A stretch of 36,191 bases of DNA from Syntrophaceae bacterium (GCA_003142295.1 PLLV01000163.1:1-36191), one strand, 5' to 3'. Positions 1-9,197 are shown, counted from the stretch's first letter. Notes: generated by a model not told the origin, from the letters alone. A program made the numbers and translations.

Positions 1-777
1 ATTCCCACGGTAACTGGAACGGAAAACATCATGATGGCCGCCTGCCTGGCTGACGGGACTACGCTTCTGAAAAATGCCGCCATGGAGCCTGAGGTTGTCA
101 ATCTCGCCAATGTCTTGAACGGCATGGGGGCGAAGGTCACCGGGGCCGGCACGGACATAATCAGGATAGACGGCGTCGAGAAAATGCATCCCGTTGAAGC
201 CGCCGTTATTCCGGACAGGATCGAGGCAGGCACTTTCATGATTGCCGTGGGCATGACGGGCGGAGATGTCAGAATAATGGGATGTGAAGCCGTTCACGTC
301 GAAGCGTTGACCCAAAAGCTGAGAGATGCCGGAATGGAAATCACCCCCTTCGATGGGGGCATCCGAGCCGCGTCCAAGAAAAAGATAAAAAGTGTTGATA
401 TAAAAACACTCCCCTACCCGGGATTTCCCACTGACTTGCAGGCCCAGATGATGGCTCTAATGTCAGTGGCCAACGGCCTGAGCGTCATAACAGAGACGGT
501 TTTTGAAAACAGATTTATGCACGTGAGTGAATTGATGAGGATGGGAGCCGATATTCTGATTCATGGAAACAGCGCCATGGTAAAGGGAATCCCAAAACTC
601 AAAGGGGCCCCGGTCATGGCCACGGACCTCCGGGCCTCCGCTTCCCTGATCCTCGCGGGACTGGCGGCGGAAGGAAAGACGGAGCTGTCCAGGGTTTATC
701 ATATAGACAGGGGATACCAGGAAATCGAAAAGAAATTCGCCGCCATCGGCGCCAATATAAAAAGGGTTTCCGGCTAA
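1..777 (+). CDS. murA: UDP-N-acetylglucosamine 1-carboxyvinyltransferase (MurA), 5'-truncated by window edge
   Basis: Frame is open from base 1 ([52 protein letters not shown]...); MurA-typical motifs including [37 protein letters not shown]. Confidence 0.96.
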   Translation: MPTVTGTENIMMAACLADGTTLLKNAAMEPEVVNLANVLNGMGAKVTGAGTDIIRIDGVEKMHPVEAAVIPDRIEAGTFMIAVGMTGGDVRIMGCEAVHVEALTQKLRDAGMEITPFDGGIRAASKKKIKSVDIKTLPYPGFPTDLQAQMMALMSVANGLSVITETVFENRFMHVSELMRMGADILIHGNSAMVKGIPKLKGAPVMATDLRASASLILAGLAAEGKTELSRVYHIDRGYQEIEKKFAAIGANIKRVSG

Positions 778-778
778 G

Positions 779-2080
779 ATGAGAATTATCCGCACCGATA
801 AAGCCAGCTTCGAGAACATATTCCGGAAGATTAAAAATCGCGGCTGGTTCAATGAGGACATCTGGAGACAGGTGAAGATAATTGTGGAAGATGTCCGCAA
901 GAGAAAGGACAAAGCCCTTTTTACATATACGAAAAAGTTTGATAAGTGGATTCCGACTGCGGATACCATAGAAGTATCTTCTGCAGAAATAAAAAAAGCC
1001 GTAGCTACGGTCAAAGCGGAAGAGCTTGCGATCCTCGAGCTTTCAGCGAAGCGGGTGGAAAGATTTCATCGCAGACAGGTAATTAAAAACTGGTCTGTTT
1101 GTGATGAAGCGGGCATTGAACTGGGACAGCGCATATCGCCCTTGGAGCGCGTCGGCATCTATGCCCCCGGAGGTCTTGCCTCGTATCCCTCTACCGTAAT
1201 CATGGCGGCTGTTCCGGCAAAGATCGCGAGCGTTCCTGAAATCATCCTGGTTACACCCGCAAAAGACGGAAAATTGAATCCCTTGATAATTGCCGCTGCA
1301 AAACTGAGCGGCGTCACGCGTATATTCAAGATAGGAGGCGCCCAGGCCATAGCCGCTCTCGCAAACGGCACGGAATTAATACCAAGAGTGGATAAGGTCG
1401 TCGGCCCCGGCAACGCCTACGTAACGGCTGCCAAGATGATGGTTTACCAGTGGTGCTGGTGCGGAATCGACATGGCCGCCGGCCCCAGCGAGATTATTAT
1501 CATAGCGGACGCGACGGCAGATGCCTCTTATGTCGCTGCTGATCTCCTTGCCCAGGCCGAACATGATGAAATGGCAAGCGCCATTCTTCTCACCCCGCAT
1601 GAAGCCTTGGCCAGGAAGGTGGCCGCTGAAGTTGCTCTTCAATTAAATGGCCTGAAAAGAAAAGCCATTGCCTCACGCGCTCTGAAAGACTTCGGCGCCA
1701 TTATTGTAACCAGAGATATAGCGGAGGCGACAGAAATCGCCAACCGGTTCGCCCCGGAGCATTTGGAATTAATGGTCAGGCAGCCAAAGAAAATACTGGT
1801 TGAAATAAAACATGCCGGCGCCATTTTTCTGGGGCAGAATACACCGGAGACCCTCGGAGATTATATGGCAGGGCCCAATCATATTCTTCCCACAGGGGGA
1901 ACGGCAAGATTTTCATCTCCCTTGGGGGTTTACGACTTTGTGAAGCGAAGCAGTGTTCTTTTCTTCTCGAAAGAGTCCCTGCAAAAATACGGAAAGCGGG
2001 CGGCAAGATTTGCTGACATGGAGGGGCTTGAGGCGCACGGAAAGTCAATTACCGTAAGGATGTCGCCAAAAAAGCCTTGA
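779..2080 (+). CDS. hisD: Histidinol dehydrogenase
   Basis: 433 aa; HisD motifs (ERVGIYAPGGLASYPSTVIMAAVPAKIA, VDKVVGPGNAYVTAAK, AGPSEIIIIAD, ANRFAPEHLEL, NHILPTGGTARFSSPLGVYDF). Confidence 0.97.
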   Translation: MRIIRTDKASFENIFRKIKNRGWFNEDIWRQVKIIVEDVRKRKDKALFTYTKKFDKWIPTADTIEVSSAEIKKAVATVKAEELAILELSAKRVERFHRRQVIKNWSVCDEAGIELGQRISPLERVGIYAPGGLASYPSTVIMAAVPAKIASVPEIILVTPAKDGKLNPLIIAAAKLSGVTRIFKIGGAQAIAALANGTELIPRVDKVVGPGNAYVTAAKMMVYQWCWCGIDMAAGPSEIIIIADATADASYVAADLLAQAEHDEMASAILLTPHEALARKVAAEVALQLNGLKRKAIASRALKDFGAIIVTRDIAEATEIANRFAPEHLELMVRQPKKILVEIKHAGAIFLGQNTPETLGDYMAGPNHILPTGGTARFSSPLGVYDFVKRSSVLFFSKESLQKYGKRAARFADMEGLEAHGKSITVRMSPKKP

Positions 2081-2104
2081 CAAAAAGTCTCCGATGGCTA
2101 AGAT
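2077..2104 (+). promoter_or_regulatory. Candidate sigma70-type promoter for tRNA-Gly (TTGACA - 16 nt - TAAGAT), overlapping the hisD stop codon
   Basis: Perfect -35 hexamer TTGACA at 2077-2082 and TAAGAT at 2099-2104, about 58 nt before the tRNA. Confidence 0.45.
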
Positions 2105-2161
2105 GACCAGCGTTGTTCTGATCTGTATTTGTTTTCTTTTACTGTCTATGTTCTCTTCTGA

Positions 2162-2236
2162 GCGGGCGTAATTCAGCGGTAGAATGTCAGCTTCCCAAGC
2201 TGGACGTCGTGGGTTCGACTCCCATCGCCCGCTCCA
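2162..2236 (+). tRNA. tRNA-Gly (anticodon CCC), CCA encoded
   Basis: Complete cloverleaf: acceptor GCGGGCG/CGCCCGC, anticodon stem TCAGC/GCTGG with loop TTCCCAA (anticodon CCC), T arm GTGGG-TTCGACT-CCCAT, encoded CCA at 2234-2236. Confidence 0.96.
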
Positions 2237-2363
2237 TTTTATCCCTATCATTACAAATGCTCAGAAAAATTTCACGCCTCATTTTTCAGGGTCAGAACAG
2301 GGTCAATAATTTTCATCAGAAGTATATCAAAAGCATTGAATAAACATTCACTTTGACCATTAA

Positions 2364-3038
2364 CTAATCATCTTCGTCATCGTTTGGTAGCCTGTTTAAA
2401 GCCTCAAATCTTCTCCTCTCTCTTGACCTCATGATAGTCCATGAACGTTTCAGTTTGTTAAGTAATCTCATAGTAAGATATTTCTCAAGATCCAAAATAT
2501 CAATGGCATAGGTTCCTTTGAGAAATCCTAATGTGAGTAAGAGCAATGTATCATTAACCAATGTTATTTGTTTTTCTGCCACCTTGCTTTTGATCTTAAA
2601 TGGTGATTGAATTTTGCCATGTAGGTTTATCATACTATTTTTTCGAGGTAGTCCCACATATGCTGCATTCTGTTTAGACATCTCCATTTTGCCTTTAAAT
2701 ATTTCCTGTATCATCTTGCTGGAGTAATACTCATAATCAATGTGAAACCCTACAAAACAGTTTTGTTTCACGCGGTGGTTATAAATGCTCTTAATAATTT
2801 CCAGTTCTTGATCAGGTGTGAACCTTCCGTCGATTCTACTATGGTAAATAAAATCATCCAATATCTCATATTTTCCGAGTTCTTCGAGAGCGAGGATTGA
2901 CATATGATATGCTGATGGAGCTGAGCCTTTCTTATAAAGTAAGATTGAATCGAAATGCAATCTAAGAGCATTCTTAAATGCAAGTACCGCCATGCGTTCC
3001 ATTTTGCTAAGGTTAACATTTTTCATTTTCATTTCCAT
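2364..3038 (-). CDS. AbiV-family (HEPN-like) abortive infection protein, putative
   Basis: 224 aa; N-terminal pattern NALRLHFDSILLYKKGSAPSAYHMSILALEELGKYEIL resembles the AbiV/HEPN signature (helix with 'A..LAILALEELGK'), followed by YNHRVKQ. The gene is visibly more AT-rich than its surroundings. Confidence 0.75.
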   Translation of the reverse strand: MEMKMKNVNLSKMERMAVLAFKNALRLHFDSILLYKKGSAPSAYHMSILALEELGKYEILDDFIYHSRIDGRFTPDQELEIIKSIYNHRVKQNCFVGFHIDYEYYSSKMIQEIFKGKMEMSKQNAAYVGLPRKNSMINLHGKIQSPFKIKSKVAEKQITLVNDTLLLLTLGFLKGTYAIDILDLEKYLTMRLLNKLKRSWTIMRSRERRRFEALNRLPNDDEDD

Positions 3039-3062
3039 AGGAACTACTTTACGACACCATAC

Positions 3063-3732
3063 TTAAACTTTTTCTACCTTCGATTCATCAATCTTAATCA
3101 CCTTGCCCGTATCTTGATATATGCTCCGCAGCTCATCCGCTTCCATGAAATATCTATCAAATGCTTTATTCGCGCTGCGCACCGCCCTGATTAAAGCATG
3201 ATCTTCGATGAAGCTGACTATTTTCATAGCCCCTTGCATTTCTGGGCAGGTCAAGGGATCGACCTTGTATAGTCATGAAGCCGAAATTGGGTTCCGTGAG
3301 GGCGTAGGAAAATATCATCTCTCCCGAGGCGGCAAGGGGGAGATATTGGCGCTTCTGCTTCTCCGTTCCGAATAGTTCAATGCCTTTGATGCCGATGAAG
3401 AGGTGGGCAAGAAAAACAACTGCAGAGGACAAGTCCTGGGCCGAGATCTCTTCTACGAAGCGGATGCATTCGATAATGCCGACGCCCAACCCGCCGTAGG
3501 TTTCAGCAAGGCTGATCCCGAAGAAGCCCTTCTTTCTCATCTTCTGCAGTATCTCCCCGGGGATACGTCCTTCCTCTTCAATCTTCTGCGGGGAATGGTT
3601 TTTAAACATCTCCCGGTAGGATTGCAGCAGGGACTGAACCTTGTCCGAATCGCCTGGCATGCGGTAGGAATTAAAGGCCGTTTCGTCGAAGACGCCGTCG
3701 ACCATCTTCTCCATGAAACTGACCGATGCCAT
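3063..3732 (-). pseudogene. Acyl-CoA dehydrogenase remnant (N-terminal part fused out of frame to a probable C-terminal tail)
   Basis: Minus-strand start at 3732 with AGGAGG upstream; the N-terminal domain reads well (GFFGISLAETYGGLGVGIIECIRFVEEISAQDLSSAVVFLAHLFIGIKGIELFGTEKQKRQYLPLAASGEMIFSYALTEPN) but stops matching right after ALTEPN (normally followed by AGSD). Another frame (3254..3063) carries a helical tail EMQGAMKIVSFIEDHALIRAVRSANKAFDRYFMEADELRS. Confidence 0.7.
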
Positions 3733-3907
3733 ATCCTGCCTCCTTTCTCTTGCGACCATGTCCGCTGCATCTCATGGCGGAAGACAATCCATCGATCATT
3801 TATAAATTGAGTAATTCTTTTTGGACGCATCAAGTATAAGAGGTATGCATAGGAATTTCCACCTTTTTTAGTCAGGATTGTAATAATGATCATATACCTG
3901 CATCCGG

Positions 3908-3931
3908 CTGCCATCGGCCGCTCCATTTTTT
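3908..3931 (+). repeat. Imperfect direct repeat of the tRNA-Gly 3' end (candidate att-site remnant)
   Basis: CTGCCATCGGCCGCTCCATTTT (3908-3929) versus CTCCCATCGCCCGCTCCATTTT (2219-2240): 20 of 22 positions identical. Confidence 0.65.
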
Positions 3932-3949
3932 AAATCCGCCTCCTGATAT

Positions 3950-3982
3950 AAATCCCATTTTTCTCTTGCAATGGGGTTTTTT
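3950..3982 (+). terminator. Intrinsic terminator, probably the original tRNA-Gly terminator
   Basis: AAATCCCATT / AATGGGGTTT 10-bp stem (one T.G wobble) followed by TTTTTT, starting about 20 nt after the tRNA-end repeat. Confidence 0.65.
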
Positions 3983-3994
3983 ATATGTTAGAAA
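3966..3994 (+). promoter_or_regulatory. Candidate promoter for the rimP operon (TTGCAA - 17 nt - TAGAAA)
   Basis: Hexamer match with 17-nt spacing, about 30 nt upstream of the leader terminator. Confidence 0.35.
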
Positions 3995-4026
3995 TGCCGT
4001 GAAAATCATCGTGTACGTTAGTGATG

Positions 4027-4052
4027 AGTGGGCTGATGCCCACTTTTTTTTT
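4027..4052 (+). terminator. Leader terminator/attenuator upstream of rimP
   Basis: AGTGGGC-TGAT-GCCCACT perfect 7-bp hairpin immediately followed by a run of T, located before the first gene of the operon. Confidence 0.8.
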
Positions 4053-4069
4053 CCTAAAAGGCTGGCAAA

Positions 4070-4149
4070 AAAGGATGTACCATCGCTGCAGGGTCTGGCT
4101 TAGGCATGAGAGCGGTTATGCCAGGCGAGTCTGGCGCGATGCATCCTTT
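4070..4149 (+). promoter_or_regulatory. Candidate structured 5' leader element of rimP mRNA
   Basis: AAAGGATG (4070-4077)/CATCCTTT (4142-4149) continuing after a 3-nt bulge (TAC) into CATCGC (4081-4086)/GCGATG (4136-4141); internal hairpin GGCAT (4103-4107)/ATGCC (4118-4122). Confidence 0.5.
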
Positions 4150-4167
4150 ATTGATGTATTATAATAA

Positions 4168-4647
4168 ATGGCTGATATGTCACTACCATACCAGGAAAAG
4201 ATCAGGCAGCTCATTGAGCCCGTGATTGAATCTGAAGACATGGAGATCATCGATGTTGAATGCCTGAAAATGAAATTTCGGTGGTTGGTGCGGATTTACA
4301 TTGATAAGGAGGGAGGAGTCACGGTTGATGATTGTTCTGAAATCAGCAAACAGGTAGGTGACATCCTTGATGTTTATGATGTCCTTCGCGGCTCTTATAC
4401 GTTAGAGGTTTCTTCTCCGGGTCTGGACCGGCCTCTTACCAGGGACAAGGATTTCATTAAATACCGCGGATCTACCGTCCGCATCAAGACAGGCGAAAAA
4501 CTGGACGGCGTGAAAAATTTTCATGGGAAACTGAATGATTATCTGGATGAAAATGGCGCAAAGACTCTGATCGTCGATGTTTCGGGGAAGATTTATCGCA
4601 TACCACGAGATATGGTGGTTAAGGCACATCTGGTTTATGAATTTTGA
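4168..4647 (+). CDS. rimP: Ribosome maturation factor RimP
   Basis: 159 aa; IEPVIESEDMEIIDVECLK, RIYIDKEGGVTVDDCSEISKQVGDILDV, YTLEVSSPGLDRPL; directly upstream of nusA. Confidence 0.96.
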   Translation: MADMSLPYQEKIRQLIEPVIESEDMEIIDVECLKMKFRWLVRIYIDKEGGVTVDDCSEISKQVGDILDVYDVLRGSYTLEVSSPGLDRPLTRDKDFIKYRGSTVRIKTGEKLDGVKNFHGKLNDYLDENGAKTLIVDVSGKIYRIPRDMVVKAHLVYEF

Positions 4648-4668
4648 TGCAAATATGGAGGACTCTCA

Positions 4669-5931
4669 ATGTTACCAGAACTTAAACGTCTGATAGAGCA
4701 GATGGGTAAGGATAGAGGTATAGACAAAAGTGTCATTATAGAGGCACTGGAAACGGCCATGCTGACCGCTGCGCGGAAAAAATTGGGCCCCCAGGTCAAT
4801 ATCGAGGCCCACTACAACGAGGAAGTGGGAGAGGTTGAAGTATTTCAATTCAAAACCGTCGTAGACAAAGTACTGGAGCCTGATGTTCAGATTTCCTTAG
4901 CTGAGGCACGTCGAAGTTTGGATGAAGAAGCGGAAAGGGGAGACAGTATCGGAATTAAGATTGAAACAAACACCTTTGGCAGGATTGCCGTTCAGACTGC
5001 TAAACAAATAATCATTCAAAAAGTTAAAGATGCTGAGCGGGATAACGTTTATGATGAATACAAAGATAAGAAGGGCGAACTGGTCAGCGGCTTTGTGCAA
5101 AGATTCGACGGCGGAAATATTATCGTTAACCTCGGGCGGGCTGAAGGCGTGATACCCGCGGCGGAACAGATTTACAGAGAGACCTACAAACGGGGAGAGC
5201 GAATTCGGGCTTACGTGTGCGATGTAAAAAAAATATCCAAAGGACCTCAGATCATCCTCTCCAGGACCCATCCTGGTTTCCTCAGGGCGCTTTTTGAAGT
5301 GGAAGTGCCGGAGATATCCGAAGGTTTAATCGAAATTGTAAATGTTGCCAGAGAACCGGGAAAACGGACCAAGATTTCCGTTAGAACAAAGGATAAAGAT
5401 ATTGATCCGGTGGGTGCATGCGTCGGCATGAGAGGCTCCCGCGTGCAAAGCGTAGTGCAGGAATTGAAGGGAGAAAAGATAGACATTGTTCCCTATTCCG
5501 TCGATAACGCTACCTATGTCTGCAGTGCCCTCTCACCGGCCAAGGTTAACCGGGTTCTTATGGATGAGGACAGCCGTTCCATGGAAGTAATAGTCCCTGA
5601 CGATCAGCTCTCTTTAGCAATCGGGAAGAACGGACAGAATGTAAGGCTGGCGGTCAAATTGACGGGGTGGAAGATCGACGTTAAGAGTGAATCCATGGCT
5701 GCTTCACAGGAAGCAGAAGGATTCAAATCCCTCATTAAAATTCCCGGCATCGGCGAGGCCATGGCGGAGAAGCTTTACAATGAAGGCTTCAAGAGCATTG
5801 CCATGATCGCCACTACAGATACTGAGATGCTGTCAGCGATTCAGGGTGTGGGAGAAAAGAGCGCGTCACAATGGATTGAAGCGGCAGTTAAGATTATCGA
5901 TGAAGAGACAGCAGAACAGAAGAGCTCCTGA
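4669..5931 (+). CDS. nusA: Transcription termination/antitermination protein NusA
   Basis: 420 aa; S1 and KH domains (DPVGACVGMRGSRVQSVVQELKGEKIDIVPYS; LAIGKNGQNVRLAVKLTGWKIDVKSE), C-terminal HhH repeats. Confidence 0.97.
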   Translation: MLPELKRLIEQMGKDRGIDKSVIIEALETAMLTAARKKLGPQVNIEAHYNEEVGEVEVFQFKTVVDKVLEPDVQISLAEARRSLDEEAERGDSIGIKIETNTFGRIAVQTAKQIIIQKVKDAERDNVYDEYKDKKGELVSGFVQRFDGGNIIVNLGRAEGVIPAAEQIYRETYKRGERIRAYVCDVKKISKGPQIILSRTHPGFLRALFEVEVPEISEGLIEIVNVAREPGKRTKISVRTKDKDIDPVGACVGMRGSRVQSVVQELKGEKIDIVPYSVDNATYVCSALSPAKVNRVLMDEDSRSMEVIVPDDQLSLAIGKNGQNVRLAVKLTGWKIDVKSESMAASQEAEGFKSLIKIPGIGEAMAEKLYNEGFKSIAMIATTDTEMLSAIQGVGEKSASQWIEAAVKIIDEETAEQKSS

Positions 5932-6020
5932 GAGGGGGCGAAAATTGAGGGGAAAGACCTCAAAGACGAGCTTTATGAAAAGGCACATTTCTACAACCAT
6001 TACATGTGAGGGTCTCAAGA

Positions 6021-8729
6021 ATGTCTAAGAAAAGAGTCTACGAGTTAGCCAAGGAATTGGGTATCGATAGCAAGGAGCTGATATCTCGTTTGGAAAAATT
6101 CGGCATTGCCGTAAAGTCTCATTCGAGTACTCTGGAAGACGCAGATGTGGAGAAGATACAGAAGGAATTGCTATCAGGTGAACCACATGAAATGGTCGAG
6201 CAAAGAATAAAGTCCACAATCATAAGAAGGCGGGCGGTTCGTCCAGTTGCGGAAGAGATTATAGCAGAGCCTGTCGAGGCCGAAATTCCCGTAACGCCTG
6301 AAGAAAAGAAGATTGATTCAGCAGTCCCAAAAGAGGCTAAGAAAGAGAAGGCCGGCCCCAAAGAAGTACAGACAAAGGTGACCGCTCCTGCTGAAAAGGC
6401 GCCAAAGAAAACTGTTCCTGAGGAAGCAATGCCGCCTAAAGTTGCCAAGCCGGAAGAACCCGCCGTCAAAGACATAAAGGTGGAAAGCCAGACGAAGCCG
6501 GCTGATGCAGTTGAAGAAATTTCAAAGAAGCCCAAGAAGACGATTGAGTTGGTTGAAAAAAAGCCTGCACCTCCGTCAGCAACTCCTCCAGCGACCCCGG
6601 AAGCAAGAGAGGCGCCTCAAAGAGAGGATAAGAAAGAGGCAGTATCTGCTCAAGCACCCAAGGAAGCTGCTCTTGAGGTCAAGAAAGTGCCGGCTCAGAA
6701 GCCGGCACTAAAGATCGTAAAGGAAATCATCCCTCCCAAGGCGGGGGAAAAACCGGCTAAGTGGGATCCCGAAAAGGCCAAGATAAAGGGCAAAAAACCT
6801 GTTGAAGTCGTGATGGAAGAACTGCCATCTGCAAGGAAAAAGGCTTTTATCAAGAAACTCGTAGATAAGAAAGACAGGCGCGCGGACTCAGATAGAGAAG
6901 AGAGGGTTATTAAGTGGAAGGATGGAAAAAGGCAGGTCGCTGCCAAAATGAAAAAGACGGTCATTACCACCCCGAAGGCAATAAAAAGGAGGATAAAGGT
7001 GGGTGAAGTAATAACCGTCGGTGAGCTTGCCAAAAAAATGGGCGTTAAGGCGAGCGAAGTTATTAATAAGCTGATCGGACTCGGCTTGATGGTTACCATC
7101 AACCAGGCCATAGAGTCTGATGTTGCGACTCTCATTGCCGGCGAATTTGGATATCAGGTGGAATCAGTCGGAACTGAATATGATGAATCGCTCCAAAAAG
7201 TTGAGTCTCTTTCCGAAAATCTGACAACCAGGGCGCCTGTTGTAACAATAATGGGGCATGTTGACCATGGGAAAACTTCTCTTCTGGATGCCATAAGGCA
7301 GACCAATGTAATCGCCGGCGAGGTGGGGGGTATTACTCAAGCCATCGGGGCATACCATGTCCACATTAAAGATAGAGATATCGTTTTCCTCGACACACCG
7401 GGCCATGAAGCCTTCACAGCCATGAGGGCCAGGGGAGCCGATGTAACAGATATTGTTGTACTGGTAGTCGCGGCTGATGATGGCGTAAAGGACCAGACTA
7501 TAGAGGCCATCAATCATGCACGTGTTGCAGGAGTTCCCATAATCGTTGCCGTCAATAAGATAGACAAACCGGGGGCAGATCCGGGCAAAATCAAGCAGGT
7601 CCTCTCCGATTACAATCTCGTCTCGGAAGAATGGGGTGGTGATACCATATACTGCGAGGTATCCGCTAAGAAGAAACAGGGCATAGAAGAGCTTCTGGAA
7701 ATGATTCTTCTTCAGGCGGACGTCATGGACCTGCGTGCCGACCCCAACCGGTCCGCCCGTGGCGTTATCATCGAAGCAAAACTTGATCGTGGAAGCGGGC
7801 CTGTGGCGACCGTGCTCATCGAAGAAGGCACGCTGAAAGAGGGCGACGCCTTTGTCTCCAAAACGGAATTTGGCAAGGTTAGAGCGCTGATTAACGACCA
7901 GGGGGAGAGGGTGGAAGAGGTTGGACCGTCAATGCCGGTGGAAGTAATAGGGTTTTCAAGGGTCCCCCAAGTGGGTGCGGAGTTTATATGTGTGGAGGAT
8001 GAGAAAAAGGCCCGCAGCATTGGAGAATACTGGATAAGAAAAGAACGCGAACGGGAACTTTCCAAATCGTCAAAAATTACTCTCGAGCAATTATACCAAA
8101 AAATTAAAGAAGGGGTTAAGGAGCTCAACGTAATCATAAAAGGAGATGTGCAGGGCTCCATAGAGGCTATGACCGACGCCTTGAACAAACTAAGTACAGC
8201 CGATATCAAGCTTAAGATTATCCACAGTTCAACAGGCGCTATTACAGAAACGGATGTCATGCTGGCATCGGCATCCAACGCCATAATAATCGGGTTTAAC
8301 GTCAGACCGGATAGCAGGGTTACGGACCTCGCCGGACAAGAGGGCGTCGAAATCAAGTTATATGAAGTCATTTACGACGTTATTGCGGATGTGAAAGCTG
8401 CCATGGAAGGCCTCCTCGAACCTGTTTATAAGGAGACGGTAATTGGGCGAGCGGAAGTAAGAGAATTGTTCAAAGTACCAAAAATTGGGGCCATCGCCGG
8501 AAGCTATGTGACTGGTGGCAAGATTGCAAGAAATGCAAATCTCAAATTGGTACGAGAAGGGGTGCAGATTTACGATGGCAAGTTACTCTCCCTCAGGAGG
8601 TTCAAGGACGACGTCAAAGAAGTGATGGAAGGATTTGAATGTGGTATCGGAATAGAGGGCTTCAATGACATCAGAGTAGGTGATGTCATCGAGGCTTATA
8701 TTAATGAGCAAATAGAAAGAAAACTCTGA
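6021..8729 (+). CDS. infB: Translation initiation factor IF-2
   Basis: [29 protein letters not shown] start, long K/E/P-rich linker, GTPase domain [41 protein letters not shown]. Start at ATG 6021 preferred over GTG 6006. Confidence 0.97.
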   Translation: MSKKRVYELAKELGIDSKELISRLEKFGIAVKSHSSTLEDADVEKIQKELLSGEPHEMVEQRIKSTIIRRRAVRPVAEEIIAEPVEAEIPVTPEEKKIDSAVPKEAKKEKAGPKEVQTKVTAPAEKAPKKTVPEEAMPPKVAKPEEPAVKDIKVESQTKPADAVEEISKKPKKTIELVEKKPAPPSATPPATPEAREAPQREDKKEAVSAQAPKEAALEVKKVPAQKPALKIVKEIIPPKAGEKPAKWDPEKAKIKGKKPVEVVMEELPSARKKAFIKKLVDKKDRRADSDREERVIKWKDGKRQVAAKMKKTVITTPKAIKRRIKVGEVITVGELAKKMGVKASEVINKLIGLGLMVTINQAIESDVATLIAGEFGYQVESVGTEYDESLQKVESLSENLTTRAPVVTIMGHVDHGKTSLLDAIRQTNVIAGEVGGITQAIGAYHVHIKDRDIVFLDTPGHEAFTAMRARGADVTDIVVLVVAADDGVKDQTIEAINHARVAGVPIIVAVNKIDKPGADPGKIKQVLSDYNLVSEEWGGDTIYCEVSAKKKQGIEELLEMILLQADVMDLRADPNRSARGVIIEAKLDRGSGPVATVLIEEGTLKEGDAFVSKTEFGKVRALINDQGERVEEVGPSMPVEVIGFSRVPQVGAEFICVEDEKKARSIGEYWIRKERERELSKSSKITLEQLYQKIKEGVKELNVIIKGDVQGSIEAMTDALNKLSTADIKLKIIHSSTGAITETDVMLASASNAIIIGFNVRPDSRVTDLAGQEGVEIKLYEVIYDVIADVKAAMEGLLEPVYKETVIGRAEVRELFKVPKIGAIAGSYVTGGKIARNANLKLVREGVQIYDGKLLSLRRFKDDVKEVMEGFECGIGIEGFNDIRVGDVIEAYINEQIERKL

Positions 8730-8798
8730 GACAGCAACCAGGAGAAAAATGCGAAATTCTAAGAACCTAAGCAGTAAAAAATCCAGGGAAACGTTAAT

Positions 8799-8855
8799 AA
8801 TTTAGATATTGGGGTTTTACATTTGTTTGGAATTTCGGATTTAGAATTCATTTAA
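8799..8855. repeat. AT-rich intergenic segment resembling a dispersed repeat (unverified)
   Basis: TTTAGATATTGGGGTTTTACATTTGTTTGGAATTTCGGATTTAGAATTCATTTAAGATATGG: internally repetitive (TTTAGATATT / ATTTAGAATTC / ATTTAAGATATG) and low in GC within an otherwise compact operon. Confidence 0.3.
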
Positions 8856-8858
8856 GAT

Positions 8859-9197
8859 ATGGTTATAGGATCCGGCATTATAGATTTGTTTATCGTCGAA
8901 AGCAGGTCTCTGAAGGAAAAAAGAGGCATCCTGAACAGGATATTAAAACGGACCCAAAACGAGTTCAATATTTCTATTGCCGAAATCGGCCAGAATGATC
9001 ACTGGAAGAGGGCACAGATCGGTTTTAGCCTCGTAGGGAATGACAGGCGTTATATAAATGGAAAAATTGACCACATTCTGAGATTTGTCGACCGTCTTCA
9101 CCTGGCTGAAGTGTTGAATTCAAAAATTGAGATAACCAATCTCCCCGATTCGATGGACCACTTCGAATATAGCGAGGATAAGTATAATGAGTTTTAA
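8859..9197 (+). CDS. DUF503 family protein (YlxP-like)
   Basis: 112 aa; DLFIVESRSLKEKRGILNRILKRTQNEFNISIAEIGQNDHWKRAQIGFSLVGND matches the DUF503 pattern; infB-rbfA location. Confidence 0.9.
   Translation: MVIGSGIIDLFIVESRSLKEKRGILNRILKRTQNEFNISIAEIGQNDHWKRAQIGFSLVGNDRRYINGKIDHILRFVDRLHLAEVLNSKIEITNLPDSMDHFEYSEDKYNEF

Noticed and set aside
463-1014. 183-aa minus-strand ORF antisense to murA/hisD
   Set aside because: Low-complexity shadow frame over two well-supported genes.
2045-2251. Minus-strand 68-aa ORF containing WESNPRRPAWEADILPLNYAR
   Set aside because: It is the antisense translation of tRNA-Gly(CCC); this peptide is a familiar spurious annotation artefact.
3403-3810. 135-aa plus-strand ORF
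   Set aside because: Antisense to the acyl-CoA dehydrogenase remnant; no domain features.
3537-3926. 129-aa minus-strand ORF starting at the tRNA-end repeat (MERPMAAGCRYM...)
   Set aside because: Its first residues are antisense of the tRNA 3'-end copy and the rest runs out of frame through the acyl-CoA dehydrogenase N-terminus.
6119-6711. Ser/Ala/Thr-rich and Arg/Lys-rich ORFs in other frames of the infB linker region
   Set aside because: Compositional artefacts of the K/E/P-rich IF-2 linker read in other frames.
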